DNA from: Adiantum capillus-veneris
Taxonomy: Eukaryota; Streptophyta; Polypodiopsida; Polypodiales; Pteridaceae
Length of the DNA stretch: 64,000 bases
Direction: 5' to 3'
Assembly: GCA_014529385.2 (NCBI GenBank)
Contig: CM043946.1
Span: forward strand, 19,673,077-19,737,076
The position numbers and the translations under genes were made by a program. How positions within the stretch are numbered: the first letter of the stretch is position 1; each line of letters opens with the position of its first letter. The notes beneath the pieces were generated by a model. It ran no database searches, was not told the origin of the DNA, and saw only the letters and a list, made by a program, of their open reading frames with translations. Below are positions 1-10,797 of the stretch, piece after piece.

Positions 1-1
1 G

Positions 2-127
2 GTAGTCAATGAAGATATCTTAAAGAACGCTTTTTGCACAACATTTGGTCTTCATGAATATCTTGTCATGCCTTTGACAACTGCTCTGGCCACATTCAAC
101 CGCTTAATGGAGAAAATCACTAGGTAA
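2..127 (+). pseudogene. Ty3/gypsy reverse transcriptase fragment
   Basis: An open stretch of 41 codons reads through the part of Ty3/gypsy RT just before the catalytic FxDD box. It has the order EDI-x-K-x-AF, then a TxFGxHEY-type segment, then MP-x-TxALATFNRLM, which is the family's [16 protein letters not shown] with substitutions. The next codon after KITR is TAA, and the catalytic FxDD is not reached. The fragment begins at the window edge, so its upstream part is unknown. It lies left of the gag at 2230 and therefore cannot belong to the same plus-strand element. It is a dead remnant. Confidence 0.7.
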
Positions 128-604
128 TCTTTCAAGTTCTGAGAGAGAATAAACTTTTGATTAATAAAAAGAAAAGTGAATTTTTCCTACAAGAGATTTA
201 ATAGTTAGATCACATTATGTCATACAATCCAAAATCTAACTATCCCAAATGATTTTCTCATTTTGAACTGATCATTCAATGTGGGAAAATGAATGGGAAC
301 AAGAGTTAGAATACAGATATGTGCTTTTAGATCTATCTCAGTACGAGACCAAAAGGGAGAGAAGTTCACCTCTCATTAAGTGTCCAAAAGGGAGATGGTC
401 TACCAAAGAGCAATGAGCAGGTAATGGAGCTTAAATAACTTAGGGTTAGCTTCAATAAAGCCTCCAAAGGTCAGTCTTTAAAGCCTTGCCATGGGTAGGT
501 ATTTTTAGCCTTTGTAAACTTTGGACTATGGCCACCAATTGGATGCAAGTGGCCAAGTGAACACTCCCACTTGCATGGGGAGAGCTCTCTTTGTAGGGGA
601 TGAG

Positions 605-610
<6 letters not shown>

Positions 611-641
<31 letters not shown>
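611..641. repeat. (CA)n microsatellite
   Basis: About 15 uninterrupted CA units, directly visible. Short valine/cysteine-rich reading frames across it are repeat artefacts. Confidence 0.95.
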
Positions 642-643
<2 letters not shown>

Positions 644-720
644 CAATAGCTCCCCTTTTTCACATAAGGCATGTACAGGACACATGTGAGGCTCCTAGAT
701 AAGTTTCCCCTCAATGAAGC

Positions 721-941
721 CTAATTCCTATTGGATGGCCTATGGCAAGGACCAATGAGAATTAAGATTGAGTAAATTGTGCTTGAACATTCTAGAAAAG
801 TTTGTTAAAAGAATCAATGAGAAATGAGATCCCCCTAATTCCTATTAGACAGTCTACCAAGGGGTCCAATGGGAATTAAGCAACCCATAAGCTAGCTTAA
901 TTCCTATTGGCCAGTTGATTTAGATGTCCAAAAGAATTTAA
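721..941. repeat. Three diverged hairpin repeats
   Basis: Three units at 721-766, 833-880 and 896-941 each begin with a version of TTAATTCCTATTGG and end with a version of its reverse complement, CCAATRRGAATTAA. Each unit could fold into an imperfect stem of about 13-15 bp. The units are 15 to 67 bp apart. Such motifs are common in LTR U3 regions or near transposon ends. No function is assigned. Confidence 0.6.
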
Positions 942-2229
942 ATAATTATTGCTCTCTCTAAAGGGCAAATAAGGACACTTTTCACAAGGCTACACACCTT
1001 TCTTGTTATCTCTCATTAGGTAAGCCATGGATGAACCAATAGGATGCAAGCATCAGTAATTGCATGAAGGGGAGGGGGGTCGACCAAGCAAGAGGAGGCT
1101 CTCATTTTTGGCATACTGAACCACATATACTTACACTTCTCTCATTGTGTTGATCAAGAACTCCATCTCCTTCTCCTACACCAATACCTCTTGGCTATGG
1201 AATGCAAATTCAACCAAGAGTTAACCCTCAATGGCATGCTCCTCTTCTCTACCATCTATATTACTATGCTAAGATAATATCCAAGAGTAATCTATAGTGA
1301 GGAAATTACCTATTTTTCATATACTACTTCTTCTTCCTCTTGCCTTCCCTCACTCCCTGCTAGCTCTCTCCACCTTTGGAGGTGTTTGAAGTCTTTGGAT
1401 TGAGGTCGAGGACAAGTAATTCATTTGCAATTCAGTTATGGGCATAATATTGGTGCATGAAGCTTACCATATTCATGTCATCAACAAGGTCTTAAGGAAC
1501 TCAAATTATGTATTGTACCAAGTCTCTCTTCATGGGAGAATCTATAATACAAAAGCCTTTTGGAGGTGGGACCAGCTCCAAGTAAATCCGGTCCTCAATT
1601 GTTGTCAATTTCTATAATTATCTCTCTTTTACAAGTATTATTCATGCCAAGTTAACTAGGTACAATGTTCATTTTACTACCTTTAATTAAGTGCTATCCT
1701 TATGCTCTCTAAGAATTCTCTTAAGGAAATGCTCATTATTGTTACTTTAATTCCACTACAATCAATGTTATAGACATATTTTGTTACATCCGTATTAGAG
1801 CTATTGGTTCTTTGTTTAGAAAAGAGGTCCTTGAGTTGTCCATGAAAGGTTGGACCTGTTCATTGCAAGAGGGTAAGTGGAACATGGATTTATTATCCCG
1901 GTTGGAATGAACTAAGTTTGTCGTACATCATTGGAATCTATATACTTAATAATGGAGTCTTTCAGGGCTTGCCTTTGCCTTAGCAATTATTGAGCTACTA
2001 GCAAGCTCAACAAGACCTATATCAGCAGAGCACTATTAGACCCTCTCCACTACTCTTTGCAATTAGCAGTCTCTAAACAATGGGTCTAGCTGCTTGAGAG
2101 GTAATTTTCAAAAGTTAAGAAAGTAGAAACTAAAGTTTTGAAGTTTCCAAAGCACAAAGTAACATAGATATAAATTAAGTTAGCATGGATGATAATAGTA
2201 AAGAGAGTAGAATGAATATTGACAACTGT

Positions 2230-2793
2230 AATTTTGTACATGAAGGTGTTACTAATCATGCCCCCATGTTTGTGAACTATCTTGCTACTAGGTTGCAACA
2301 AGCTATGGGTAACATTTCCTTGCAAGCCTAAGTTAACCAACAGCTTCACACTCATGGGATTCTCCAAACTCCCCAAGAGGAGAGAGAGCTTAGGAAGCCT
2401 TTTGTAGAGACTTCCAAAAGAATACTCTCTCCGGTGAGAGAAGAGGAGGAACCCTTTGAAGAGAAATAAGTGAATCTCCAAATTCTTTGAAAAATGTGGC
2501 TCCACGAAGACGGCGGTCTCGATGATCCCCAACTCCTCCAAAGAGAAAAAGATCGTCATAAAAGCATTCTCCTTGTCATTCTAAGAGAGAAGAGAGAAAT
2601 CAAAAGAAGAAAAGGGCAAGAAAGAGGTCACCCTCTTCATCATATTCCTCCACTTTTGATGAAAGCAACAATTTTTCTCCTAGAGAATACAAGAGGGGAG
2701 GACATCACAAATCCTATGCTTCTTGGAAAAGGTCTTACAAGCTCAAGAAGTTCAAGGAGGAAGAAAGAGCACCTCTTTTCTCACCTATGATGG
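2230..2793 (+). pseudogene. Ty3/gypsy gag, N-terminal part
   Basis: The plus strand reads a gag-like N-terminus around 2258-2470: a YLATRLQQAMGN segment, then a charged PQEERELRKPF region. An Arg/Ser/Lys-rich stretch follows (2505-2790). At least four in-frame stops and one frame change interrupt it. It ends at the TSD of the solo LTR at 2794 and continues on the far side at 3484, where the remaining gag domain is clearer. Assignment to gag rests mainly on this continuity; the N-terminus alone would be weak. Confidence 0.5.
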
Positions 2794-3483
2794 TGTTAGG
2801 AAATAAGATGTAGCTAAATAGATATTTAAGTAGATTACTTAATGGAGAGAGATAGATTTCACACACAAAAGATTATAGAGTAGAGAGAGAGAGAGAGAGA
2901 GTACACACAATATACGTGGTTCACCCAATGTGGGCTACGTCCACGGGAAAGCAGCCACTCAATGGCTTTAGTACTTCAAAACAAGAAGTAGTTTACAAAG
3001 GGATTATACCCTTAATGGAGCTCCCGCCTTGCTTCACTCTCACCACCTCACACTCACCTTGTTGCATCAACTTCACACACTAAAATGTGTGTAGAAATGG
3101 CCTCCTTTTATAGGCCAAAAGGGCTGCCCTCTCTCATGAGAGGCAGCCATGTGCAGCCACCCTTGTGTGAATAAGTCCAAATCCGACCCTCCAATCCGCC
3201 CATGTGTGGCCGCCCTTGTGTAGAAAAATCCTATTTTGAATTCGACCACCGGCCATTGAATTCGGCCACCGGCCATCAACTACCAGCCACCGGCCAACCG
3301 ATCGGTCATTTTCCGACCACTTTCCGGCCGCCGTCCGGCCATAATATTCCGGCAAAAAGGAATATTCCGGCGAGGGAGAAAAAAAAAGTCTAGGGGGCTT
3401 CCGCCCCCGAGGCCCCTAAAGTTGCCCCTGATTCTTAGCCGTGAAATTTTTTGGTTTTCGGTGAGTGATTTTCCTTCACACAC
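2794..3483 (-). mobile_element. Solo LTR inserted in gag
   Basis: The block starts TGTTAGGAAATAAG and ends TTCCTTCACACAC. It is flanked on both sides by the 5-bp sequence GATGG (2789-2793 and 3484-3488), which marks a retrotransposon-type insertion. No internal region or second LTR is present, so it is a solo LTR left by LTR-LTR recombination. Orientation is taken from a TATA box on the minus strand. The inside carries a (GA)n tract (2882-2901) and a GC-rich segment with repeated CCACCGGCCA motifs (about 3245-3300). One base after the terminal CA leaves the exact right edge uncertain by 1 bp. Confidence 0.8.
3105..3112 (-). promoter_or_regulatory. TATA box of the solo LTR
   Basis: Minus strand reads GGCCTATAAAAGGAGG, a good plant TATA context. 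It lies inside the solo LTR and sets its orientation. Confidence 0.6.
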
Positions 3484-4690
3484 GATGGCTTCTCCTCATA
3501 ATGGCGGCCTTACAAATGTGCGCTTTTACCACAGAAAATTACAAGGGTAAATCAGGCTCCATACTTAACAGATGGCACCTTTGGTGCTACGGATAAAGTT
3601 TTGGCCTTCATCCAACAATTCGATCTATCCTTTGGAGATGAGGGCTTCACGGAGTCCTCCAATCTATGTCATGTAGCAATGCATTCTCAAAAGTCTTTCC
3701 AACAAATGGTGGGCTACTCTATGAGGTAATGGCAAAGCTCCCAAGACATGGAAAGATCTACGAGTTTCCATAATGAAGCAATTTCTTGCAAATGATGCCA
3801 AATACAAAGTGCTTCCTAAATGGAAAAGTTTGAAGCTTACTCCTAATGAATCTATCCACAAGTATGTGGACACGTTTTGGGATTTACATCTCAAGCTGCA
3901 GTCTACCAATAGATAGACTTTGCCAAACAAAAGCAACAATTTTTGTGCAAGACTACCTGAAGATGGTCGAATATGTCAACTCTCAAAGGCCTAGGACCAT
4001 CATTGAGGTGATTCACTATACTATGGTTGCTTCACAAATTAGTTTCCAACAAGGGGCTAAAAGGAATTTTAAGCCCATGGAACTAAGACCAAAATGAACC
4101 TAAAGGGAAGAAAAATGCTCAAAATGCTTCCCAAGGAAATTCTAGCAACAACAATAGCAAGATTACAGAGAAAGGAGTTTACAAAGGTAAAAGTAAACTT
4201 TCTCCTGAAGAGTTAGAAACGTTTTGCAAATACCATAAATGTTTCCAGTTTGGGGAGCAAGGACATGGCTATGAATCTTGACCCAAAAGAAATTCATGCA
4301 ATGAGACTCCTAGATCTTCCATGGCCGAAGCCCCAAAAGAGGATACTCATTGCAAAGGATCATCCATTTATTATGCTTGGGAAAAGGTGAGGGAGCATGA
4401 TTACTTTATTCTTTTTGACCTTGACTCTACTCACAACTTCATATCAATGGAGTTTTCGACTAAGCTGGGCATACAAGCTTTTGAGATGGGAGATACTGTG
4501 ATTGTTGATGGGGCTTTCAAGGGACAACATGCCTCTATTACTCCCTTGTTTGGGAAATTGAGGCTTCATGTCCAAAGCTACATCAAAAAAGAGGACCTTT
4601 CATCTCCCCTCTCCAACATGAGGAGGTTATCCTAGGGGCACCATGGTTCAACCGCATGGTTGCCAATATGAAGTTCCTTGAAAGAAGAAT
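3484..4690 (+). pseudogene. Ty3/gypsy gag C-terminal part and protease
   Basis: Continues the gag broken by the solo LTR. A gag core is readable in shifting frames (ATDKVLAFIQQFD near 3580; ESIHKYVDTFWDLHLK near 3850; EYVNSQRPRTI near 3970). The zinc knuckle at about 4250-4294 reads CFQFGEQGHGYES followed by a stop. The second Cys is Phe and the last Cys codon is TGA, so it cannot bind zinc normally. The aspartic protease follows (4321-4680): LFDLDSTHNFIS replaces the expected DSGSTHNFIS, losing the catalytic-loop Gly, and LGAPWFNRM closes the domain. Several stops and frameshifts show it is dead. Confidence 0.75.
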
Positions 4691-4752
4691 TTATTTCAAG
4701 TGCATGAACTGGTAGACAAGGGTATGGTGAAGCCTAATTCCTCTCCCTTTTG
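4691..4752 (+). pseudogene. Start of Ty3 RT fused after the protease
   Basis: A short segment reads LVDKGMVKPNSSPFCSPV, the typical opening of a Ty3/gypsy RT (GxIxPSxSPxxSPV). It lies directly after the protease with no linker and stops within 20 codons, where minus-strand copia sequence begins. An internal deletion joined protease to RT, and a second event removed the rest of pol. Confidence 0.6.
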
Positions 4753-4759
4753 TTCGCCC

Positions 4760-5214
4760 GTCCTCCAATAAAAGTTGATTATGTTGGTGTTAAAGTCATT
4801 CAGATGCTCTGCAACTCGACCATTCTATGCCATCTTTAGATTGAACAAGTTCTTCATGAGAAATAACTTATTGGATGTCGGTGGTATCTTGTATTGGCTG
4901 TCAAGTTACTTCATCAAGTCCTCCATGGTCTTGATCTCTAAAATGCTGAAGACCACCATTGACGCCAAGCTTAACCGGATTGTTCCTAATGCCTTTCAGT
5001 CAAGGACATCTGCCATTGTTGCGGGATTCTTTACAAGACCGGATAGTGGAAAATAAAGGTCCTTCTGGTAGAGATAATCTTCAGTTTTCATCTTCCAATG
5101 TTGGTAGTTTTTTTCCATTGAAGTTCTTGATCTTGAGCTTCCCTTCCTCCGCTATTACTCCCACTCAATTCAAAGAATCCTTTCCTTGAGATACTTTAGC
5201 TACGAGAAAATCTT
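4760..5214 (-). pseudogene. Ty1/copia gag N-terminal fragment
   Basis: Read on the minus strand, this encodes the beginning of a copia gag: KLKIKNFNGKK, then a YLYQKDLYFPLSG segment, KALGTIRLSLA and FLMKNLFNLKM. This is the order seen in plant copia gag proteins, which bind retrotransposon RNA. Frame changes and stops break it. It begins right after a minus-strand primer site (5215-5226), as expected at the 5' end of an element, and is cut off near 4760 against the Ty3 remnant. No protease, integrase or RT of this copy is present. Confidence 0.65.
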
Positions 5215-5226
5215 GCTCTAATACTA
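5215..5226 (-). other. Minus-strand primer binding site (decayed)
   Basis: Minus strand reads TAGTATTAGAGC, two transitions away from TGGTATCAGAGC, the complement of the plant initiator tRNA-Met 3' end. It is 2 nt from the LTR-like block edge at 5229 and precedes the minus-strand copia gag. Confidence 0.6.
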
Positions 5227-5228
5227 GT

Positions 5229-5496
5229 TGTTAGGGAATAGAACGTACCTAAGAAGATACAGGAGTAGTTTGTTACCATATACATGTGGTAGTGATGTGT
5301 GTGAACACATTAGGGCCATCGAGGCATTTTTTTCCTCTTTAGGAGGTTTTTTCCCCCGTGCATTGTATATACGCCCATCACTCTAGGGCAATCTATCTTC
5401 CATTGCACACTAAGTAATACACTCTCATCTGTGGGCCTTAAGTTTCCTTCATCTTCTCCAAGCTGTAAGCATTTCTCTGCAACCCTAATTCCAACA
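5229..5496. mobile_element. LTR-like block shared by two divergent copia fragments
   Basis: The block begins TGTTAGGGAATAG and ends AATTCCAACA, so it has TG...CA ends. A primer site with a 2-nt spacer sits on each side, one pointing left (5215-5226) and one pointing right (5499-5510). A TATATA motif at about 5366 reads as TATA on either strand. At 268 bp it is short. It may be one LTR, or two truncated LTR 3' ends fused tail to tail. Each outer edge looks like a proper U5 end for the element on that side. Confidence 0.6.
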
Positions 5497-5498
5497 AT

Positions 5499-5510
5499 TG
5501 GTATCAGAGC
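5499..5510 (+). other. Primer binding site, initiator tRNA-Met
   Basis: Exact TGGTATCAGAGC, 2 nt after the terminal CA of the LTR block. It primes minus-strand DNA synthesis of the plus-strand copia element whose gag starts at 5860. Confidence 0.85.
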
Positions 5511-5859
5511 AGGTTGCATTCTCCCAAACTTAGTCGCCAGCAGCTCCAGCAAATGTCTACTCACATACTCTGATTTCAGTGAGCTTTGGCAAGCATTCAT
5601 AGGTCGACAAAAAATTTGGGTGAGCTCATAGAGCTCAGTCTGCTCAGATTTCTTATTCGGGCTCATTTCAGCCTCCGTTTTCACTATAGGCACAATATTA
5701 CACAGGTTGTTCCATCATTTTGTGTAGAATTTCTATCAGTGCCGTTTTTCATATAACAAGTCTCTTACAGTTTTCTACGGATTGTGCTATATAGCACGTG
5801 TTGTTCCCGCTTTGTTTCTCCTCTATTCGGCACTTTTTACATTTGGTGCAGCATTTACC

Positions 5860-6532
5860 ATGGCTGACAACAACACAGATGTGTTCAAGATGTTTGCTGA
5901 CAGATTGCATGGGGACAATTACCCTATGTGGGCTTAGATGATGCAACATGTTCTTGTGTCAAAGGGCATTTGGAATATTGTGCAAGGCATTGATGTACAT
6001 CCTCGTTCTGAGGATGTAGGCAATGTTGAGGATGTTGCAGGTCTTGCTGCAAGGATTACTGCTATTAGAGTTGTTTTGCCTATGGCATAACAAGCTCATT
6101 GGGATGTAAAGGATGCGCAGTCTCATGTGTTGATTGTGTTGTCTGCGAAGCATGCCATCACTCGTCACATTTGTTCAGTGAAATTTGCAAAACAGGCTTG
6201 GATATTCAAGTTGGTCTTTATGCAAGCCGCAATGAGGCAAAAATTGCATTGTTGCATAAAGGGTTGGACTTGAAGATTATGCATGAGGAAGATGATATGG
6301 ACACTTTCCTTGCTGAAGTCAAGGATATGAATGAGCAACTTATTTATGCAGGTGAAGTCATTTCAGACAGTTCCCTTGTGCAGACTGCTCTTGATGCCTT
6401 ACCATATTCTTACCAGACTTTTGCTAGTACTTGGAGACTTATGATCCAAGGAAATCTTGAAGTTGTCAAGTTTATGCATTATGCACATTGCTGTTACAAG
6501 AGTCACTTTCCAAAAAAATAGGACTAGACAGC
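5860..6532 (+). pseudogene. Ty1/copia gag
   Basis: Starts at ATG 5860 (MADNNTDVFKMFADRLHGDN), 350 bp after the primer site. The opening FxxRLxGDNYPMW is the classic copia gag N-terminus, with Trp-Ala followed by TAG in place of the usual next codon. Further on, HEEDDMDTFLAEVKDMNEQL, then ALPYSYQTFAS match the conserved UBN2 gag core. At least three stops and two frame changes separate these pieces. It would form the capsid-like particle. Together with 6533-7732 it makes an N-terminal two-thirds of a copia element. Confidence 0.8.
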
Positions 6533-7217
6533 GTGCAGTTGAACAAGCTTTTATTGCTTCTCAAAGAAAGGGTGGTAGCATCAATGCAACCACTTATTAT
6601 GGTTCTGGTGCGAGTGGCAAAACTTCTGTTCCCAATGCTTTTGCTGGCAACACTTCATCTGGCAATTTTGGTGATAAGGGAAAAAAGAAGATACGCTGCC
6701 ATTATTGTGAAGCTAATGATCACTCGATCAAGCAGTGTCCTAAGTTGAAGGCCAAAGAGACTAAGAAGAAAGAGGGTGGTTCCACTGCAAATGCTGGTTC
6801 CACTACAAATGCAGCCATTGCTGAGTCTTCTACGAAAGGAGACTGTGATGTTGATGTTGATGCAGAATGCGCTTTTGCACTTACAATCCTGTTTTCCATG
6901 ATGCATGCATGTCAGTTGCTTTTGATTCACATGTGTGGTATTTTGATAGTGGTGCTACAAAGCACATTACCTCACATCATGAATTGTTCACCTCTCTTGA
7001 GTATGTCCCTCATGGAAATTCAATCACTTGTGTCAACAATGCCTCTTATCCGGTTCAGGGAGTTGGAAATATTGTCCTTGCTACTGCAAATGGAAATTTC
7101 TTCACACTTGTTGATGCACTTATGTACCTGGTATCAAGAAGAATATTTTATCTGTATCCGCACTTGCCAGACATGGACTTTAGTCAAATGTTTGGATGGC
7201 AGATGTACAGTTCATGA
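6533..7217 (+). pseudogene. Copia zinc knuckle and protease
   Basis: A CX2CX4HX4C zinc knuckle (CHYCEANDHSIKQC, 6697-6738) is intact and closes gag. About 200 bp later, after a frame change, the copia aspartic protease reads WYFDSGATKHIT with the catalytic DSGA at 6945-6956. Downstream GVGNIVLATANG is the usual flap-side segment. The protease runs into a stop at 7217. The protease would cut the gag-pol polyprotein. Catalytic residues look right, but the frames are broken. Confidence 0.8.
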
Positions 7218-7732
7218 TCTAAGTTTTGGTGATGAAATTATTGCATCTAGTTTTTTGTGTTGTGGGCTATATAAGCTCACTTTTTATGACAAGTATGGAA
7301 AAAATTTTGCAAATATACTTGCAGATTCAAGGGCTATTTCAGATGCAAAACTTTGGCATACACATTTTGGTCATCTGAATTTTGCCAATTTGCTACGTTT
7401 GCAAAAATTTGATAAGGTTGCTTCTTTGCCGCCTCTTGAAGCACCTGTCAAACATGTTTGTGAAGGTTGTATTTTGGGTAAGATGCAGCATTCAAAGTTT
7501 CCAAACAATGGTTCAGTTAGGGCCACATGCAAGTTGCAGCTTGTGCAAAGTGATGTTTGTGGACCCATGCAAACTCCGTCCTTGGGCAATTACCTTTACT
7601 TCATGACTTTCATTGATGATTACTCCAGGCATGCATGGGTATTTTCACTTAAAGCGAAGTCCAAAGTTTTTATGTGCTTCAAACAATTTCTAGCTATGGC
7701 TGAAAATGCATCGAAATGTACTATGGACACCC
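7218..7732 (+). pseudogene. Copia integrase, truncated
   Basis: Contains the pre-integrase HHCC zinc domain (LWHTHFGHLN, then CEGCILGK) and the start of the rve catalytic core: QSDVCGPM carries the first catalytic Asp, and FIDDYSRHAWVF is the conserved strand after it. The second Asp (SDNGGE-type) and the Glu are missing. Near 7720 the sequence jumps to non-coding DNA that begins with TGTTGGACAGG, and the frame runs into a stop at 7765. RT and RNase H are absent. This is a deletion derivative. Confidence 0.8.
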
Positions 7733-8144
7733 TGTTGGACAGGCACATCAGCATGTCAGTTTTGTAGTCAGTCTCGAATATGTTTTGCTGGTTAATCAAA
7801 TATGCTCAGTCGAATTGTAATAAGTTGGATTATAGTCAGTTGGATTGTACTGAATTGGATATTTAACAGTTAGTGTGTATCAAGACTGAGGTTGTTATAA
7901 CCAGTTTCTGGTGAAGCAGTCTAAAGTTTACTCTGCGCTTTGTAGAATCCGACTAAAATGAGATTAATTTGTAGCTCTTTTCTTTATGAATGAAGTGATT
8001 TTGAGTTCTGTTTTGAGTTACTATCTTGTTCCATCTTATCTCTTTTGTGTATCACTTCAATGTTTCTAAATGAAATTTTGAGTTTTGTGAGGTTATGGAT
8101 AGTGTTATTATTCAGTTTTGTCCATGTTAATGAACCACAACACA
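7733..8144 (+). mobile_element. Isolated LTR, about 410 bp
   Basis: Starts TGTTGGACAGGC and ends near ACAACACA just before a primer-site-like sequence, which is the layout of a 5' LTR. Inside, a TTGGATT-type motif repeats several times between 7806 and 7870, as in U3 enhancer arrays. It does not resemble the block at 5229-5496 by eye, so it is probably not the 3' LTR of the copia fragment. Its internal region would have been to the right, where element D now begins. Confidence 0.4.
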
Positions 8145-8146
8145 TT

Positions 8147-8161
8147 TGGCGATCCTGCTGG
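8147..8161 (+). other. Primer-site-like sequence after the isolated LTR
   Basis: TGGCGATCCTGCTGG starts with TGG a few bases after the LTR end. The matching tRNA was not identified. Element D begins at the next base. Confidence 0.35.
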
Positions 8162-8316
8162 TGACGGACGCAAAGCGGACCCCGAACCCCCGACGGCCTC
8201 TAAAACGTCGGGGGCCGAATGGCGCGCCTCGAGCCTGCCACGGTAAAGCGAACAAGGGGCACCACCTAGCTTTGAGCGGCTAGGACGCAAACCGCAATGA
8301 TATGAACACCACAAAC

Positions 8317-8318
<2 letters not shown>

Positions 8319-8350
<32 letters not shown>
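8319..8350. repeat. (CA)n in the 3' LTR of D
   Basis: About 16 CA units. The matching place in the other LTR (18283-18322) is instead (GA)20, so the tract has changed composition since insertion. Confidence 0.95.
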
Positions 8351-8353
<3 letters not shown>

Positions 8354-9453
8354 TTTGAAAATGATGAAAACCCTCGGGGGTGTGAGGGTGAATTATTTCT
8401 GCAATATTTACAAAGTGGCACGCCGTGGTGGTAGAGAGGTAGGGAGAGGAGGTGGTGCAACCTACTTGGTGCGTTCTCTAAGACGACTCAATGATTGTGA
8501 ATACTTGCTACCAAGAGCATGTATACGTGTGTGCATCGACCATTGGAGTCGAGAGATGGATGTGGTTCCCTTCGCATGGTGCAATTTCCAAGGCAAACCC
8601 AACACACAAGCCCTCTCCCCATGATGGTGATAGTGTCAATCCTTCCCACTACACTCTACCAAATGCTTGGCACCTCATGACTTGCCCCCCACCCGATAAT
8701 GACCTCTCAGTGCCAATTTATAGGTGTTGGCTGCTTGGATCATGGTAATCCCAGTGTGGTTAGGGTAAGTCGGGGAGACAAAGCAAGTGGTGGGCCCGGT
8801 GTGGTTGACCCTTGCTTCGTTTTGGGAGGTTATTTAAAAGATGGGAATCTCTAGGTGGGCCTTCGTTACCATCACCTAGAGAGAGGATATTTACAAAGAA
8901 AAATGGGAATTTACAATGGCTCGGGTGAAAACTGAAGAAAACGATGATAAATAAACTATAAATTACTGGAATGGCACCCTGGTTGCGTGTTTTCGGTGAA
9001 TGGTGTGTTGTCGGGGTGTCGGTGCCGAGCGTACTTCTTTTTGGGGTCGGACGAGGCATGCCTTTGGTGCACTTCCTCTTTTTGTTGTTGGCGGCGCGTG
9101 GTTTGGATCCTTCTTCTTTTTTGTGGTTGTCGTAGTTGTGAAGTCCTTCGTTTTTTTTCCTGAATTTATGGTGTGTATACGCGTGTGTGTGTGTACGTGT
9201 GTGCATGAGGACAGATGTGTGTGTATGTGCGAGTGTGCACGCGTGTGTGTATGTGTGTGTAATTGTATATGTATGTGTGTGCACGTAAGTGGGAAAGGGG
9301 CTTAATATTATTATGTAAATAATATATATATATTTATATTTTTTTTGTTTTTTCTCTGTTGGTTGACGGCCGGCTGCCTGCAGGTTACGCGAGGCGGATG
9401 GTGGGGAGATGGGGTCAGAGACAGAGTGTGGGTGTGTGCAGTGTGTGTGTGTG

Positions 9454-9455
<2 letters not shown>

Positions 9456-9514
<59 letters not shown>
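9456..9514. repeat. (GA)n tract
   Basis: About 29 GA units within the LTR of D. The corresponding tract in the other LTR is 19452-19495. Confidence 0.95.
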
Positions 9515-9519
<5 letters not shown>

Positions 9520-9680
9520 TCTGCTGCGGGCTCGTGCACAGCGCCAGAGGGAGAGAGGGCGCGGTGAGATGGTGTGTGTGTGTGTGTAGAGAGAGATAGA
9601 GAGAGGTTATATGCCTGTGCAGGCCCGTTAGAAGGAGAGAGAGAGAGGGAAATGATCTGCGCCTTCGAGCTGAGAAAAAG

Positions 9681-9783
<103 letters not shown>

Positions 9784-10299
9784 TTCGGGCTGAGAAACGG
9801 AGAGAGATATGGGGTGAGGGAGAGGGAGGGATAGGGTGTGTGGTGTGTGGGTAGAGAGGGTGTGTAAGGGAGGGAGTGTGTGTGGATAATAGAGAGAGAG
9901 AGAGAGAGAGGTTATACGCCTTCACAGGCTAGCTGAGAGAGAGAGAGAGAGAGTGTGAGGGAGAGAGAGACAGATAGGGTAAGGTCCACGTCTCGTGGGC
10001 CGCCAGACAAGAGAGTGAGGGAAGGGGAGGAGGGGTTTTGGCAATGGAGTGGGGTAGGGGGAATGTGTGGGTGAGAGAGAGAGGTAATAGTATCTATTGT
10101 CTTGCATGGTAGCTTAAGGACGAGAGGAGGGGAGCAAGTCAAAGGGTGGGAGTGAGGGAGAATATTAGCAGGCCAAGGGAGAAGGGAATGAGGCCAAGGG
10201 GAGAGTGAGGCAAGCGGGTGCGGAAGAGGGGGAAGGGGTTAGGGGAAGAATATTAGCGGGCCAAGGGAGGGGTAATGAGAGTGGGGGGAAAAAGTGTGA

Positions 10300-10658
10300 G
10301 GGGGGGGGGGGGTTGTAAAGGGTGAGTGTAAGAATACGGGAGAGCGGAGGGGGGGGGGGTTTCCATGCGGCTCACACAGAGGGAGCACGAGAGAGGGGTC
10401 GGGGTGAGTGCTCAAAGCTTGCACCTGGCCTGGGGGGTGGTAAATTTGGAAGAGAGGGAGAGAGGATATTAGAGAGAGGTATGTAGGGAAAATGAGAGAG
10501 AGAGAGAGGGTGTTATTTCATCCAATGCCCGTCGGGTGGGGGGGGAATAAACTACGGGGGGGGGGGGGAAGGGTATCTGAAACCGAGGGCGGTTGGCTAG
10601 GCTGGGGTACGAACCAACGGGTTGAGGGTGATAAGGCCGGCAAATCGAGGGGGGGGGG
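10300..10658 (+). repeat. Cluster of G runs
   Basis: Runs of 13, 11, 8, 13 and 10 G at 10300-10312, 10349-10359, 10538-10545, 10556-10568 and 10649-10658. They lie in the U3 side of the 3' LTR of D. On this evidence the segment could form G-quadruplexes on the plus strand; that is inference. Confidence 0.8.
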
Positions 10659-10797
10659 TGTGTCATGCCCGTAGGGGTGTTGGGAGGATTGACCAGGCAG
10701 TGCCGAGCCTTCCAACAGTGTTGCCAAGGCTTCAACAGAGGAAAAATAAGTTTTTTTTCTTCTTTTTCTTTGATTTTCAAAAGTAGGCTATCATTAG

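Larger units (their letters stand above)
128..2229. other. AT-rich stretch without a recognisable gene
   Basis: No coding region with a known domain was seen on either strand. The stretch holds a (CA)n tract and three hairpin-like repeats, listed separately. Given the gag that follows on the plus strand, part of it is probably LTR and untranslated leader of that decayed Ty3 element. No clear LTR ends or primer site were found. Confidence 0.4.

Noticed and set aside
2086-2559. 157-codon minus-strand frame
   Set aside because: It lies opposite the gag-like plus-strand sequence and shows no domain; it looks like a chance frame.
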